Shown piece by piece: positions 26,408 through 40,746 of a stretch of DNA of 64,000 nt (positions are counted from its first letter, which is position 1; each line of letters opens with the position of its first letter). The stretch spans positions 24,038,080 to 24,102,079 of the forward strand of contig JAAOOA010000026.1 of the NCBI GenBank assembly GCA_012861695.1, given 5' to 3'. The position numbers and the translations under genes are program-made. Origin of the DNA: Trematomus loennbergii. Taxonomy: Eukaryota; Chordata; Actinopteri; Perciformes; Nototheniidae. Under the pieces are notes generated by a model. It saw only the letters and a list, made by a program, of their open reading frames with translations, had not been told where the DNA came from and did no database searches.

Positions 26408-26855
26408 GGTGGAAAGTAACATGGTACATTTATTTGAGTAATACTTCTAAGAGTATATTTTGAGTTTCATCTACTTTACTTGAGTCTTTTCACTTTATGC
26501 TATTTAGATTTGTATTACAAAATGTAATCTATTTGTATAGGTTAAGATAGTTTGGTTACTAAGTTGAAATAAGCTTCACTTCTTCTATAACTGCAAAATT
26601 AAAGGATACACACATTAATGCAGCGCTTATTATAATTCAGTTATTTAAAATATATTATTCTGAAATAGGCAGTTGTACAGAGTGAATACTTTTACTTTTG
26701 GTATATTACCTTGCATTTTGATGCTAAATTTGACTTTTCCTTAGTAAGACTCTCAATTCAGGACTTTTTTTAGTACGTATGTTTAACATTGTAGCATTAC
26801 TTATTTTACTTAAAGTTACCTCTTTCAACGCTGATATTACGAGTATACTTTCCAC
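26408..26855. mobile_element. decayed MITE (GGTGGAAAGTAAC type)
   Basis: Starts GGTGGAAAGTAACATGGTAC with TTTACTTGAGTC motifs and ends AGTATACTTTCCAC, an imperfect inverse of the start. The ends resemble the abundant fish element in which such AGTAA/TTACTT motifs are repeated. Diverged, no coding capacity. Confidence 0.6.
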
Positions 26856-27093
26856 ATAGAAATGTTTTATCAGTCATAGGATTCAAATCTATTTGGGCCA
26901 AAATGTTGATATCCTTATCCCCCATTGGTGTACCTCTGGGGTCAGTTTGTGGTTGTGTTTTTTTCATGAAGAAAAAATCTTAATGCTACAGTATTAAATA
27001 CCAACTTTTCAACATGACACTGCAAATAGAAAAGCCCATAAAGACATTGTTTTTCCAGTTGGTTTTCTTTTTGACTGACCTGCAGTGACCCCT

Positions 27094-27174
27094 GACCTCA
27101 AACCTATCCAACAGCTTTGGGATGATCTGGATAATCGTGTAGAATCTTGTAGAAAGTCTAACACACAACTGTAG
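27094..27174 (+). pseudogene. Tc1/mariner transposase fragment
   Basis: Reads DLKPIQQLWDDLDNRV and then runs to a stop eleven residues later. This matches the conserved end of Tc1-type DD34E transposases, DLNPIEHLWDELxRRV, around the last catalytic acidic residues. The Glu-His normally following Ile is Gln-Gln here. Only about 27 codons are recognisable and flanking sequence shows no clear inverted terminal repeats, so it is a relic. Confidence 0.7.
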
Positions 27175-30000
27175 AAACTGTTATCAGCGTGTTAATGTGC
27201 AGAGTTTATGAAGGACTTGTGTCACCCATCAGTTATGGCTGGAATGTTAGGCGTCCAAGGAGTGTTGTTCAAATATTAACTTCAAGTCATTGAAGGAATG
27301 TTATCCTGTAGAGAAAGAAATAAAACATATGGCTGTTGGATTGTCTTGTCATAGTTAGATCAGGTGATAAGAGTTGTTTCCACTCTGACTTGAGCCTTAA
27401 TCACAATCTGAATGAAACGGAAACGGAAATTTGTGCAGGACCCAACTGGTCGTAGTTAAACACCCACTGACAATGAAACGTGTCACAATGATGAATATAT
27501 TGTTTGTGTTTTCCAAAGTGCTATTCTGTGTTCAGTCAAAGGGCGAGTCTGACTGCACTCTGCACTGTGCACCGATAAGAGGGCTGCGGAAAGGAGACCT
27601 TATCTTTATTTTAGCTGGGCGGGTGGCGCTAATGTCACTTACACTGGCTCCATATGGACCCTATGGCCGATATCAGTTAATTAATGACAACAATAATAAC
27701 AATAATCCTATGAACAGGTGGAATCTATCTACAGCGGACATTCAACCATGGCAGGTTTACAGCTGTGATGAAACAGGAAGTTGTGTTATTGTTCAATCAG
27801 TCTGACTGTTTGATACTGATTGATCATTTGTAGAATAAAAGCTATGCAGTGGTTTCCAGTTAGTCAATGTTTAATTTCTCCATTAATCAATCTCTTTTTT
27901 ATTAGAAAGGGGTCACTTGAGGAGATATCACCAACTCTCTACAGAGCTTTTAGCCTCTTTAGGCTCATAGTTTTAGTTTACAAAAGCGTTGCAATGATAA
28001 GACCATTCGTTTACTAATCAATGAGTTGATCGGCAGATAATCTCTAAAAGTATTTCAAAATGAATGAATGGAAAAATGGCGGAAAATGCTGTTTTCAGTT
28101 TTGGTTGCTGCCACAAGGAAAGTGGATCTGAATTTTCAATCATAACATTTAACTATTTAGCTCGCTGCAAAGACACAACAGGCTTAACTTAACCAACTTT
28201 TTCTTGCTTTGTTGGACAAAACGTAGCCGATCGAGCTATTCAGTATAGGACAGATATCTATTGGCAGTATCACTACCATGTCAATCTCTAGTGGAGAGAG
28301 AGTTAACATTATACTTGGACATGATTGACATGAAGTTGGCTAATGGAATTGATCGAATATATGTGGGCTTGTGGTCGATTTGTTCATCTTACGAGTTTGC
28401 TTAGCTTAGCTTGTTGCTAATGTTGCTAAATAGCTAGCTTCCTGAACTGTGGCACTATCAACTATAGACACTATATATAACCAATAAAAAGTGCCCTGAA
28501 CACAAAATCTGTTTTGTTTGAACTCTGTCCAAAATAGATGAGCTATAAAATGCTAGCCTCCTGTCGTAGTGTATGCCGGAAAAACATAGCTAACCCTGTG
28601 TGTCAAATACTGTAAATGAAAACGGTTGATAGACTGCTAAATATGTGTGTCAAGAAAATAGAACATCTCTATCTTGTTAATTTGCATTCTGAATAAGTCT
28701 CATTTGCTTCTAAATCTGACAGAGGAGTCAGTCATGCACGTTTAAGAGTTTTCCTTGTGTGAGGAATGCAGAAACTCTCACTGCTAGCTAATATCAGCTG
28801 CTAGCATCTCTGCCGGCTCTCTTCTGTCTGGCTCTTTCTATCCTCCTTCCCTTTATCTTTCTACCCATCTTTTTCTGATCTAGTTGTCCCACTTTCTCCT
28901 TCTGTTTTTGTTCTAGCATATCTCTCGAATCTCACTTTTTCCTTGTCTTTTTGTCAATGTATTTGATCTCTTGCCCCTTTTTCATTTATATCCGTTAACC
29001 TCATTGAGATTTCTCACGGTCAACTTCCCCCCCCCCTCTCTCCATCTCTTTAATGTGTTTTAATGGGACTACATTCTTTCCCTTGACTCCGGTTCAGACA
29101 CTTGACCAACCGATCCTGTGAGAAAAAACAACTTTCAGTTTTGCCCAACACACACCCACCTTTTCGTCTCTCTCTCTCCTTCTTCTCCACAGTCTCTCAC
29201 ACACACTTGCCAAGAAAGAGTCCAGAAATAGACACATGTTAAAGGGCATCCAGGGTTTCCTGACTACTTCTGAACTTGCATATAAAAGGGAGTTCTAGGC
29301 ATGAAAATAGCCCAGATATTTTCCTCTTACTGGGTTATCGCAATTGTTATGTACAACTGCTGATACAATATATTAGTTTCAGTACATTTGCCAAATCAAA
29401 CTTTTTTAATACCATGCTAAACAAATATGCACATTTGAAGACTTGGTGAGTACATTCTGGTCTAATTAATTATAGTAAGTAATTGATAGTATACTCATTT
29501 AGAAATCTATTTTTCAAGAATTACAGGGAGAAATCTGGTCTAACAGTATTTGGTCATTTATTGTTTTATATTAGTATATGATACTGTAATTTGTGATTTT
29601 ATTACATTTTTTAATCATTTTATATAGTGTTTTGAAGTGTAGGGTCAGATATTATCAACAACTCTTTTACTGCTCTGTCTAAAGAAGTCATATATTAACA
29701 TGCTAACGTTAATTCTGTCAGTACGCTTATTCAGTTTGAACAGTATACATCTTTTTTGTTTAATATTAAGATATACCTAATCTCCATGTAAGAACTAGTT
29801 TTTGTGATCTAACCCGTGACAGTTAAATCTCCACTTAATATTATGTACACATACTGTGTCATATTATTTATATTTAAAGTTCGGCTCATTTTTAGCTTAA
29901 GAACATAAGCTACATGGTGTTATGGAAAAAGACAGTAATACGGTAAAAATCAATGAGATTATAGATGATGTCATTGTTATTAGAAAGCCTGCTTCCCGTG

Positions 30001-30275
<275 letters not shown>

Positions 30276-32747
30276 CGAAACTTCCATTACCTTAGCATAA
30301 AGCTATGTCATAAAAGTAAAAAGGTGAGCTCAGTCTTGGCTTTAGCACACACGCTGTTACTTGAAGAAGTCACTGCTTGTTTTTTGGAAGTTGTATATTG
30401 TTTTTTTGTTGTTTTACTTTTCACACCAAATTAATTCTCAATCCTCTACGTACCTTAAAATGTTTTAATATAAGAACACTAAACTTGTTATATATAATAA
30501 TGGGACAGTAGTGCATTGCCAACTTTCCATAATAATGAGCACATCTTAAAGGATAAAGAAGGATATGTTAACAGTGAACATTTTATGTAAATACTTTGTC
30601 AGATCTGTTGACACATGAGATATTCAGAGAGAGGAGCAGTTGTTAGTTTAAGGGATCAAAATGAACACAAGGTATTAGAACTGACAAAAAGAAAACATTC
30701 ATTAAATAGCTGTGTGCTTGCGTTGCTGTGTGATGAGTTATTGTTCAGTGTTGTCTGTCTGCTATCTGTCAGCATGATTTCACAGAGGAAAAGTATGTCT
30801 GTGTTTTCCTTCATGCTAAATTCTGATCCATTCATGTTATTAGAGGTTTACACACATCCTGTCTGAGACCTAACTTAGTTACCTATACCGTGAAAACCAT
30901 TAGATCTGCTGTATGTAGAGCTCAGCAGTATACATTAAAACAATGTTCTGAAATCCTTAAGAAACCATACTTAATTTTCAAGAAGTTTTTGCTATTTTAT
31001 CAATTTCTAATAACACACACACAAAAAAGTACATTAGGGACATTAGGTTGTGTAAATCATTCATTGGCAATAGTATAATACATTTAGCATGATATGACCC
31101 TCTACCTAATGTAAATCTCGTACTGCTAAGTCTTCTATGGATGCAGAGCTCATTAGTGTTGTCAGAAAATATATACTTTCTGTCGTCATATGTCAAAACC
31201 AGTAGGGTATCAGTGGTCGTTGGGCCTTAGTTTGAAGACTTGAGGCAGGAAGTATAGAGTTTGGCTCGATGAAGAATGTTTAGTCTCGTCAGTGCTGCCC
31301 AAAAGTCAAATGAACAAGCCGTCTATTATGCGCTGCATTCTTTTCCATTATTATCAGGAGGAACACCCCGAGGTGGCATCTGGTGCCCATCAATCATTTA
31401 CGCAATGGATTTTATGGAGCAAGAAAAAGTTCCCATAATGCTCTAAATACGTCTGTTTTGTGCATTAGACGCTATAGACGCATTAGTTCCAACTGTGACA
31501 TCAATCTATTCTTCAATTCTGTACAGCGACAATTATTAAAGTCAGTTTAGAGATATTTCCCCATCTTTATTATCAGCTCTATTTCAGTAATGTTAAATAC
31601 AATCAGTGATAAAATCCTTAAACTAATGCTTTATCTTTACTCTATGGCACAACATTTGGGGGGTTTTTGTTAGTAATTTTGTAAATCGTACATGCCTAGC
31701 CAAGCCTAGCCAAGCAATTTCTGGAAAGTACAGTTAAAGCACAGCAGACCACTGATTGGTCAAAGAGGATTGTCTCTGTAATGATAACTAGCGTAACACG
31801 GGACATCCTCACAAATGCTCAAAAAGTTCTAATCTAATCTACATGGGATATGAAATTGGCTAAATGAAAACGTTCCTCTTCTGAAAAATCCTCATGGTAA
31901 CACCATGACTATCAGATAAGAGTTACGCTTACAATGAGGTGTATACAATCTGCAATGGAGAACAAAATAGAGAAAAGAACATGTACTAGACGTGATAATG
32001 ATCCACAGTTAAATTGCGTGAAACTCAACCTTGCACCAATTTTAATAATCAGCTTCGCAAGTAGGGAAGTAGGTTGGGTTTTACTTAGACGTGCTTACAC
32101 ATCGTATGCTAAAATGTTAGCATGGAGCATCGAACCCGCTACTTCCTTACATGGTAAACTGCTGAGTGCTACTGTAGATTGTTGGCAGTGTAGTGGAGAA
32201 TGTGACTTCACAGCAAATGTTTAGCATTGTTTAAAATATCACTCTCAATTCTGAATTGTAATAAGTTAGCTAGAAGACTTCAATCACTCACCAGAGTCAA
32301 CTAAAGTCTACTGTACGATGCTGCCTGCTGACTCATCAAAACGGTTATGTAGGTCAAGATTTCCCTCTTTTTTACAATGATCACAAACTTATTAAAACAT
32401 CCTAAAAGTATGACCTGTTAAAGCTAGCCTTGCACTTGTTGATATTTCATTATAGGCCAGATATTACAAGCACACAAGATTTTGAGTCATTGTGTCACCA
32501 ACTGTAACTCAGCAGTGAATCATGGGAAAGTATGAAGATGCAAGGAGGTGGCAGTATGTTAGGAATGAGGGTGAGCCTTGAATGGTAGGCTAACAAACAA
32601 AACACGCATGCATGCAAAATAGTTTGAAATGGTAACATCACATACTTCAGAGCATAGTTGACTCACCCTGTGAATGACAGCTCCTCGTTAAACACTGTGA
32701 TGTGTTGCCACATCATTGTGTTGTTGTGCAGTTCAAATGTCAGCATG

Positions 32748-32845
32748 TATCAAATCAAATCAAATCAAATCAGGTTTTATTTATATAGCACATTTAAAAG
32801 CGATTTTTGGTCGAGCCAAATTGCTGTACATGTAATAAAAACACA
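32748..32845. repeat. teleost repeat end (TTTATTTATATAGCACATTT type)
   Basis: (CAAAT)n followed by GGTTTTATTTATATAGCACA, the same motif as at 22734-22775. Confidence 0.65.
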
Positions 32846-33490
32846 TTACTACAATCACAATAAACGTAGGCCAAGACAATACTTTGTTTTTCTAGTGTAG
32901 GATAACAGCATGTATACATGATGTGAATAGAAAATAAACGCACATTGAGACGGGTCATGAACTTGCACCATTGATTTGAGCTGTTCCCGTAATTGGAGAA
33001 TGCAATATCTTACTTAATGAACAACTAATTAAGTAAGTCAACAAACTTGTAAATCAACAAATTACACATAGAGAACTTTGTGGAACCGCCCCCTATTGTT
33101 GATTGACAAGTGATCTTTGGGCATCTTGGCAACAATAACACAGATGTAACTAAGGCAGATCCCAGAGTTGACCACATATCATAGATCCTCACAGTTCCTA
33201 AAATGTGACACTTGAGTACATTTTTGGGATATTCTTTGTGAACACACAGATTTGGTGGCATTGTCAGAAACAAAACACGGAAATAGTTTTCAAATTTTTT
33301 AAATGAATCAGTTGTTAATGTAAGGATAACACCTGATGATGAAGTGTGTGCAGAATCAACTTCACAGTCAGATAAAGACGTGCATTGAGCCAGTGGCCGA
33401 TTAGCTTTGCAAATGTGCATGACAGCACCTTCTAAATTAAGCAAATTGACATGTAATGTATTGTTTGTTTTCCCCAACTCAGTGTTTATG

Positions 33491-33939
33491 TTAAAGTGCA
33501 CCTATCATGCTATATTTGAATAATATAGTATAGGACCATACCTATATAAGGCATATTTATACTTTTTCAAAATACCAAACAGATCATGCATTTTAGCCAT
33601 GCCTCATTTTGCTCAATTTGACATTTTTAGCTCTGTTTTTGCAAGGTCAGATTCAGTGAGAACAGTACCATCTACAGGCCTGGCATATGTACTACAGCGT
33701 CTCCAGCGCTTTCGAACGGCAATGGCCGTGGCTGTCTCCTCCTGACGTCAGGACAGTGTTCAAATCTGGATCAGTTTTTATCAGATCCGTTGCAGCCCCT
33801 TTTTTTAGAGATTTGGGTATGGAGGAAAATAGAGAGGGTTGTGTTTTCTGACACTTGGTGAGTTCCCTGGAACACCGGGGACACATATTCATGTAGAAAG
33901 ACGTACAAAAGTGTATTTTGCATGATAGGTCCCCTTTAA
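33491..33939 (-). mobile_element. TTAA-flanked MITE, family B, copy 2
   Basis: A 449-bp inverted copy of 13480-13966 with TTAA at both edges and ends AGTGCACCTATCATGC / AGGGGACCTATCATGC. It lacks about 40 internal bases present in copy 1 (next to GGTGGCGCTACGGC). Confidence 0.9.
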
Positions 33940-35744
33940 GCTAAGTTAATAACTTGCTGGCTTTAGTGTAAGATTAAGGGCGGTGTCATGATAATGGTTT
34001 CAATCTTGTTTAAATTCTTGGCCATGGCCACATACTTCCCAAATGTCCCCAAACTTGAACTATCTCCTTCTTCTGTTCAACTTTGTAATGATAGGGCCAA
34101 TGGTATGATGTGTTATGATTTGATCATTACTTCTTTTACACTGAGTTCTTTGTGCAGTTGGTGTTGGCATTCAGGAGATTGAATATCATACAGTTTGTCC
34201 TGCTTATCTGGTTACTGGACATCAGAAAAGAAAGTAGTTTAAAATCTGTATTACTGGAGTTGGGAAAACAACCACTTGTCGTCCATTATTGACAGTGACT
34301 TATATAATAATAATCATCCAGTTGATCTGGAACAGAGCCACAGTTCATCTTAGTTTCCTAATCTTCAGCTTTCTCTGCAAAGATGAACACATGAAAATCA
34401 TTGGATGGATTTCTTACAGGATTCAACACATCATGGTTTACTACTTCAGTGTGTTGACTTGGCTTGGTTTCGATAGTTTAATGTCTGTTCCTAAATTAAC
34501 TGATCTACGATGTAGAATTATGTGCTAATATATTTGTTTTCAGCTGATTGCAAAACATATTGTGACACGGATTTTTTATATACCATTTTAGACGAATTAC
34601 CAAGTCAAATACATAAATTGCAGGGGACAGGATATCATCTGGTTGAATTCAAAGTCCTTTATTTATTATTTCCCAAAACACGTACACTTATAATTGACTC
34701 AAACTGCAAACTGACGTATTATCTCGCTGAACTCATCTGAATTGTTTGTGCAGTAAAAGCCTTTCATCCCATTTCATCAGCCTTTTCCCACCTCAACATA
34801 ACGTTCAGGCCACACGGTTTATTCTAGGGTCATGAGTGTGTATTGCAGCCCATTTCCTACATCTTGTAATTTCTCCTGCTAATGGATGCCTGAGAGTCCT
34901 AATTATTCATCTCAGTCATTTCAAAACTGCCACCGAGCTTCTCCTGAAATGCATCTTAGTGCATTTTTGCATTTTATAGCTCCTTTTTTTTTTCCCTCCG
35001 AGTTTTAATGAGTGTTGTTTTGCATTATGCAGTACCTCCAGGCTTCAATTTGGCATCTGGGAAAGTTGGCTTGACTCCAAGACTGTGGTCACCCAGTGCT
35101 TATTACTCATTAAGCCTCGTCGGAGGGCCAAGTGGGTGCTGGCTTGGTGGGTGCTGCAGTGCTTGGAGAGTATGGATGTTGTTGTTTTTCTCAATGTTCT
35201 AGTTATGGAAGTAAACTAAGAAATGAGAAAGTGAGGGAATTTAAAAGTCTCGCATGTCTTTATAAGTCTATTTACTGTCTGCAGGAACATGCTTTTTTGT
35301 AAACATTAGGCCCTGACAATTAATGAATTTATCCTAATGATCACACCGTTTTTTTTACACTTTGCTTTAGACCTTCATTAATATTAGAGCAGATATATTT
35401 AATAGTAGGTCAAATATAACTTTTGAACAAATTGCTGATGTTTTTCTTTTCTGGTAAGGGCAATTGTGCTTCCAATATCAAGATTTGCTACGATTTAGGC
35501 ATAGTTACACTGTGTTATAGTTCATATGCTTTATAGGGCTGAATTTGTGCCGAATAGAATACTTGCTACTGTTTGTAATGAGTAACTTAAGCTCCCAAAC
35601 TTCTAGCATTCATCCGTAAGACACACATGCTAAGGTTAGCTCAACACAGGGATTATCGTGCAAGTCAGTGAAGCAGAAAGAGAGTTTAAAACAAGTATGG
35701 TGTTGAAAAGCCATATAAAATGTTACACACTCATGACCGGGACG

Positions 35745-35945
35745 ATGGATTGGGGACAGTCAACATGTTCGATGTGTCCTTGGGCAAGATAACTCAAGTT
35801 GCTCCTGATTGTATGGCAGGCAGACAGTGTGTGAGTGTTTGTGAATGTTAGCTTCCTTGAGCAGGTGGACTGGTATGGCCGTCTTTGCTTCATCGTGAAA
35901 GGGTTTCATAGACTGGAAAAAGTACCATATAAATGCAGGCTATTT
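35745..35945 (+). repeat. teleost interspersed repeat
   Basis: Contains TCCTTGGGCAAGATAACTCA, AGTTGCTCCTGATTG, GTGTTTGTGAATGTTAG and CTGGAAAAAGTACCATATAA. From memory this order matches a very common fish repeat. The ORF 35835-36029 lies in it and is not a gene. Confidence 0.6.
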
Positions 35946-37017
35946 ACAATTCAAATTGAACAACAATTTCCTAATTTTGTGTTTTCATTTCATAGCATAA
36001 GAGATTTTTTGTTTTATAGCCTACTGTGATCTGTTGCCTTTTGGATGAGTTTTGTTGGTCCGTATTTCTATTTAAAAAAAACAGTTTAGCGTGGGCAAAA
36101 TACTACGTCAGTCCCCAGAAAGAGTTATTTGTAAATCTTTGACAATTTCAGTGATCTGTTAAAAATGACTGTAAAAGAAATAACTTTTTCTCTCCATGTG
36201 TGGTTGTCAACATGCTCTTTATTTGTTGTTATTAATCTGTCTGTCGTCCTGTCAGAGTCTTTTTGTTATTATTTTGGGAGGAGCTCAATGTAAGTAGGTT
36301 GCAAAACCTGTATTTGTGTGTGTGTGTGTGTTGGCAATAGCTGTGCCTAAAATAACCTGCGGTAATACCTGTATGCAATGAAAACATGTCATTAATCAGT
36401 CTGCTGTACTCAAAGTGTGAGGGACAAAGTGCTTTTACCAGAACTTGTCCTTTGTTTTTTATAACTGCACTTGATCTGTTATTAAGCCTGTCTGTTATGT
36501 GTGAAGACACATAACAGACATCTTCCATACTAGACAGCATCAACAATGAAAATCTTTGGCATAAAGTTCTCTCTAATTTTGGCCTTGATCTGCTTTTCCT
36601 TTCACTTCATCTAGCTCCATTAACTTTTACTGACAAGGTGAAGGCAGTTTTGAAAGTGATGCAGGGTGACAGAACATGACACATTCAACACACCTTTGTA
36701 TGAGTGGCTTTTCTAGAGAAACCGAGGCTGCAGAGACTGGTTGTTTTGTTCGGTTTTACACAGATACTGATAGGGTGGGGAGCAATCTTAAACTGGTGTA
36801 ATTGTTAAACACAAAAGAACTGGTTTGGCTCTGCTTTAATTCCCAAGTGAGAGGCAAAGAAGGAGCAAGTACATGAGGAGTGATATGTTGCTTATTCACC
36901 GCATCATTAAGTACATAACTGGTTCTACTGTTTAATAACTGGAGTGTTTATTGAGAACGAGAGAGAGCTGCATGCTATAATCCACTTAACTAATACAAAC
37001 CGGCCTTGTTCTTTTAA

Positions 37018-37665
37018 CCCTTTGATGCACGAGTGACTGGACCCTACACTCTTCCATAAGTGGGTCTTAAAGGACCCGTATTAGAATAATATGTGTTTTT
37101 ATGCAATTTTGTCATTTTGGTTAAGAAAAATCTCTTGTATAATATTTAGTATTATATTTTGGTTCACACTAGAAATATTTTATATTTAATTTTTCACTAT
37201 TTATAATTTTAGAAATGTATTTTACATTTTGAAAAAAAACGTTTTCCCATAGGTTTCCATAGAAAATGCATGCGGGTCAGTTTTGACCCACTTATGGAAG
37301 CTTGGGGTACTAATACAAAAACTACAATTTCTTAAAATGTAAATTAAAAATGTGAATGGCATGATATCCAAAACATGTTTTTTGAGGAATAGCTGGAATA
37401 TGAAATGATACATTTTTTTAATTGCAAAGATACTTCAAGAAAACCACCTCACCGGGTCCAAAAAGACCCACTTATGGAAGCTTGGGGTAGTAATACAAAA
37501 ACTACAATTTCTTAAAATGTACATTTAAAATTAAATGGCATGATATCCAAAACATGTTTTTTGAGGAATAGCTGGAATATTAAATGATAAAAAAATGTAA
37601 TTACAAAGATACTTCAAGAAAACCACCTCACCGGGTCCAAAAAGACCCACTTATGCATCCAAGGG
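37018..37665. mobile_element. piggyBac-like MITE with internal 180-bp tandem repeat
   Basis: The ends are CCCTTTGATGCACGAGTG and, on the opposite strand, CCCTTGGATGCATAAGTG (3 mismatches in 18). The left flank is TTAA (37014-37017) and the right flank TGAA (37666-37669), which looks like a TTAA duplication with one mutation. CCC(T/A)TTGATGC ends and TTAA are features of piggyBac-type elements. Inside, a segment of about 180 bp beginning GACCCACTTATGGAAGCTTG is tandemly duplicated (about 37288-37467 and 37468-37646). No transposase. Confidence 0.75.
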
Positions 37666-40600
37666 TGAAGTGAGGGACTGCAAATGTATGGTTAACTATT
37701 TCGAATTTCTAACATAGATCTCAGCTTCTCTCACCTCATACTATGTTGGCCAAAGTCTGTGTATCATTTGGTCGTTGGCTCCTTACTGAGAATTCTTAAT
37801 GTTTCAATGTTATTTTTTATAGTGGTCATTCAACTTTGTCCCATCAATTAGTGTTTCCTTTTCTGTTTCCATATGACAATGCCTCTGTGCACAAAGCCAG
37901 ATCCATAAAAAGTGTTTTTATACAAGCTCTGGCATCACCTTCATGCTTCACCTTTTAAGGATAAACATGAACGCCTTCTGTGAGCCAAGTACGGAAGCCC
38001 TGAGATGCGAGTGAGAGATTCTGGTTGTCAATTTTGGTCTATAGTAAATGTCCCGTTTTTTTTTTTTACTAAAGAATGGATTAGATCTACTGCATTAAAA
38101 TAAATCTTTACGTCCCAAAACGTTTGATGATCAACTGTTTTCATAAATAAAATAGGACTAACCAAGAACAAATTATCCTCTCCAAGTTTTTTTTATGCCT
38201 GTAAAATAACATGTCTGCACCTATTGCACATACTTGCATACAACCTTGAAAAATCATACCGAAATCCCCAAACATGAGTCTCGGACCCCACTATCGCTAA
38301 ATGGGAACAAATCTCTGCAGCAGGTTTTACCATCTGGTGGAAAGAGGCTGTCACACAGGTAGCATCAGTGTGAATGCCCATATTAACAGCCCATAAGAAG
38401 TGGTTAGCGGAGGCCCTATAGTAAATTGATTATACTTACTTTTAATAATTCAGGTATAACAATCAGGTGGACATTTTGATTTTTGGCATAGACTCTCCTG
38501 TTGCCATTTACTATTTATTTCACAAACAAGCTGACATTTTGTTCCTTTTTTTTGTAGAAAATATATATATATATATACCCAGTTTTATGGCTAGAATTCA
38601 CCACCTATGGTCATTGTCGAATGTACGTCTCTAGAGAAGAAGAAAATATTATTTTCATTTGTAAAATAGTGATAGTGTGTCAAATGGTAACCGTGACATA
38701 ACCTGTGCCACATTTCTTACTCACTTTTAGCTTTCAAACAAAGTTTTAACCCTATAGTAATACCATTCGACGTGGAACTTTACTTTAAATTTAGCAACAA
38801 AACACATTTTATATGAAGTGCACGTTACCCAACACATGTGTAAATCCATGGTTGTTTACAGAGAGTTCAGGGCTGCAGTTAAAAGGTTTTTCCACCGTGA
38901 TGAAACATTCCTGGTCAGTTAATGAGCATGCAGGGCGTCTCCCAATTTAGAGCTGCTACTGGATCAAAGTGCACCAGCACACAAGGTGACATACCACAGC
39001 TGTGAGTCATGAGCAAGGCATGCTGGGTGAGGGGTTTCCTGGTGCAATTCACACATACAGATATGTTTGCTGAGTCATAACTTGTTTAGTAATCGTGACA
39101 GTGCATGTCAAAAGACTTCTGAACTCCGATAAGATACCGTGTACAGACATGAGAACGGAACAAAAGACGCAGTATACTTTTCACACCTTTTTTCTCTTCT
39201 TACTGCAAATTAATTGTCTGATACAATTGCATGTCTTTAAAATCACATAAATTAATCAATTATAAACAAATGTGAACAATTTTTAAGGAAAATAAATATG
39301 AATTAAAGAACAAATACATATTTCTAAAAGCATAGATACAGTAGGAAGGGCATATAGTAATGTGGATGACAAGGGTGATCGAGTGATTCATAACCTCACC
39401 TGACGGCACAATATGATTTGTTCAAACAGGGAGAGTCTGCAGTGTCTCATCTGAAAAGAATGGGACGCTCCTCTGAGCCGCTGACAGAGTTTTCTCTGGA
39501 AGAGAAAGTTACTCTCTTATCAGTCTCATCTTACTTTTACTGAAGTACATCTTCTACTAAATACTGATCAACTCTTTCCGTTAAGCTCTCCTCTAGGACA
39601 GTTTTATAGTGAAGGCAATAAAATGAGTTCCACTTTAATGAGAAGCACTGCCCTGCAGATAAGTAGATTTTAAAAGTCCTACATTATTTTATAGGGACAT
39701 ATTGATTCTTCTTCACTGCGATCTTGGCAAATAAACTAAACTCACTAAGAGTAAGAAGTTACTTAAAGCTCCACAAATCAATATTTTTAAAATAAACCAT
39801 TAGTGGAATAAGTCTATGTAATGTGCAATTTACACAATTGTGTATTTGTATTAATAATTTGTTAACATTACCGGCTCCTTTTAATACTTTCATACATTCA
39901 CTTGCATCTAAAATACGGCAACTTTTTTATAATCTTGTGCGTCTCTTTCTTTATTATAGAAGTCCACTCCTTCTGTTGTTAAATAATAAAAAATTACTTG
40001 AACCTTGTTTTTCTTGCAGCAGGACAAATAGGAATTTTCAATTTGATATGATAAAGTAACAAATCCAGTTCTACAGAGCATTTGAGGCTTTTTTAGCTTA
40101 TTGTTTTGGTTTTATAGCACATTTACTAGCAGGCAGCTGAGTGTGCATGCGTGTGTGCGTGTTTGGGTGTGTGTCGTAAAGAGACAGACACAAGGCATGA
40201 AAAGAACAAAGTCAACAAAAAGGAACAGAGAGCTGCAGACATGCCTCCATACCGGCCTGCTTATCAAGGTGTGTGTGAGTTGGCGTCCTTCCACAGTCAG
40301 CGGGCTCCACCCTGACACACCCTGAGTGGGAAGAGGGACTCTTGTGACTTGGATGGGGGGGGGATAAAGATTTGAATTCTTTGATCAAACCCAACCTCAG
40401 GTTTAGTCATAGTTTATTATTGCAGAGCGCGTAACTTGACTGGACTTGACGACTGGTTTCCCATCATGTCAGTGCGTTTATATTGAGCTTCCTTTTCAAC
40501 ATTGTGGTCGCCAAAGATCCCCCTAGATGGACTGTTTTGAAAATAGTCTGGAATTGAGACTCATTATTTTGTAGTAATCCTTCATATCTTAAGTTTGGGG

Positions 40601-40728
40601 TTCACTTTGTTTAGTATGTTACACTTTACATGCACTACTTTCTTCTACTAAAGTAATAACGCCATTTTATCAGTTAATTATTGCAGGGATAAAGGTCTCC
40701 TCCACACGCACACTCACACACAGGCAAA

Positions 40729-40746
40729 CACACACACACACACACA

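Noticed and set aside
27431..27805. 124-codon plus-strand ORF with a hydrophobic start
   Set aside because: An Asn repeat from an (AAC/AAT)n run and no paired splice signals or family resemblance.
33025..33501. 158-codon minus-strand ORF
   Set aside because: No recognisable domain, no splice context, and its start runs into the TTAA MITE at 33491. Likely chance.
39431..39541. Exon-like segment (CAG|GGAGAGTCTGCAGTG… reading GESAVSHLKRMGRSSE) upstream of the coiled-coil gene
   Set aside because: The acceptor is plausible but no good donor follows before the stop and no partner exon in phase was found.
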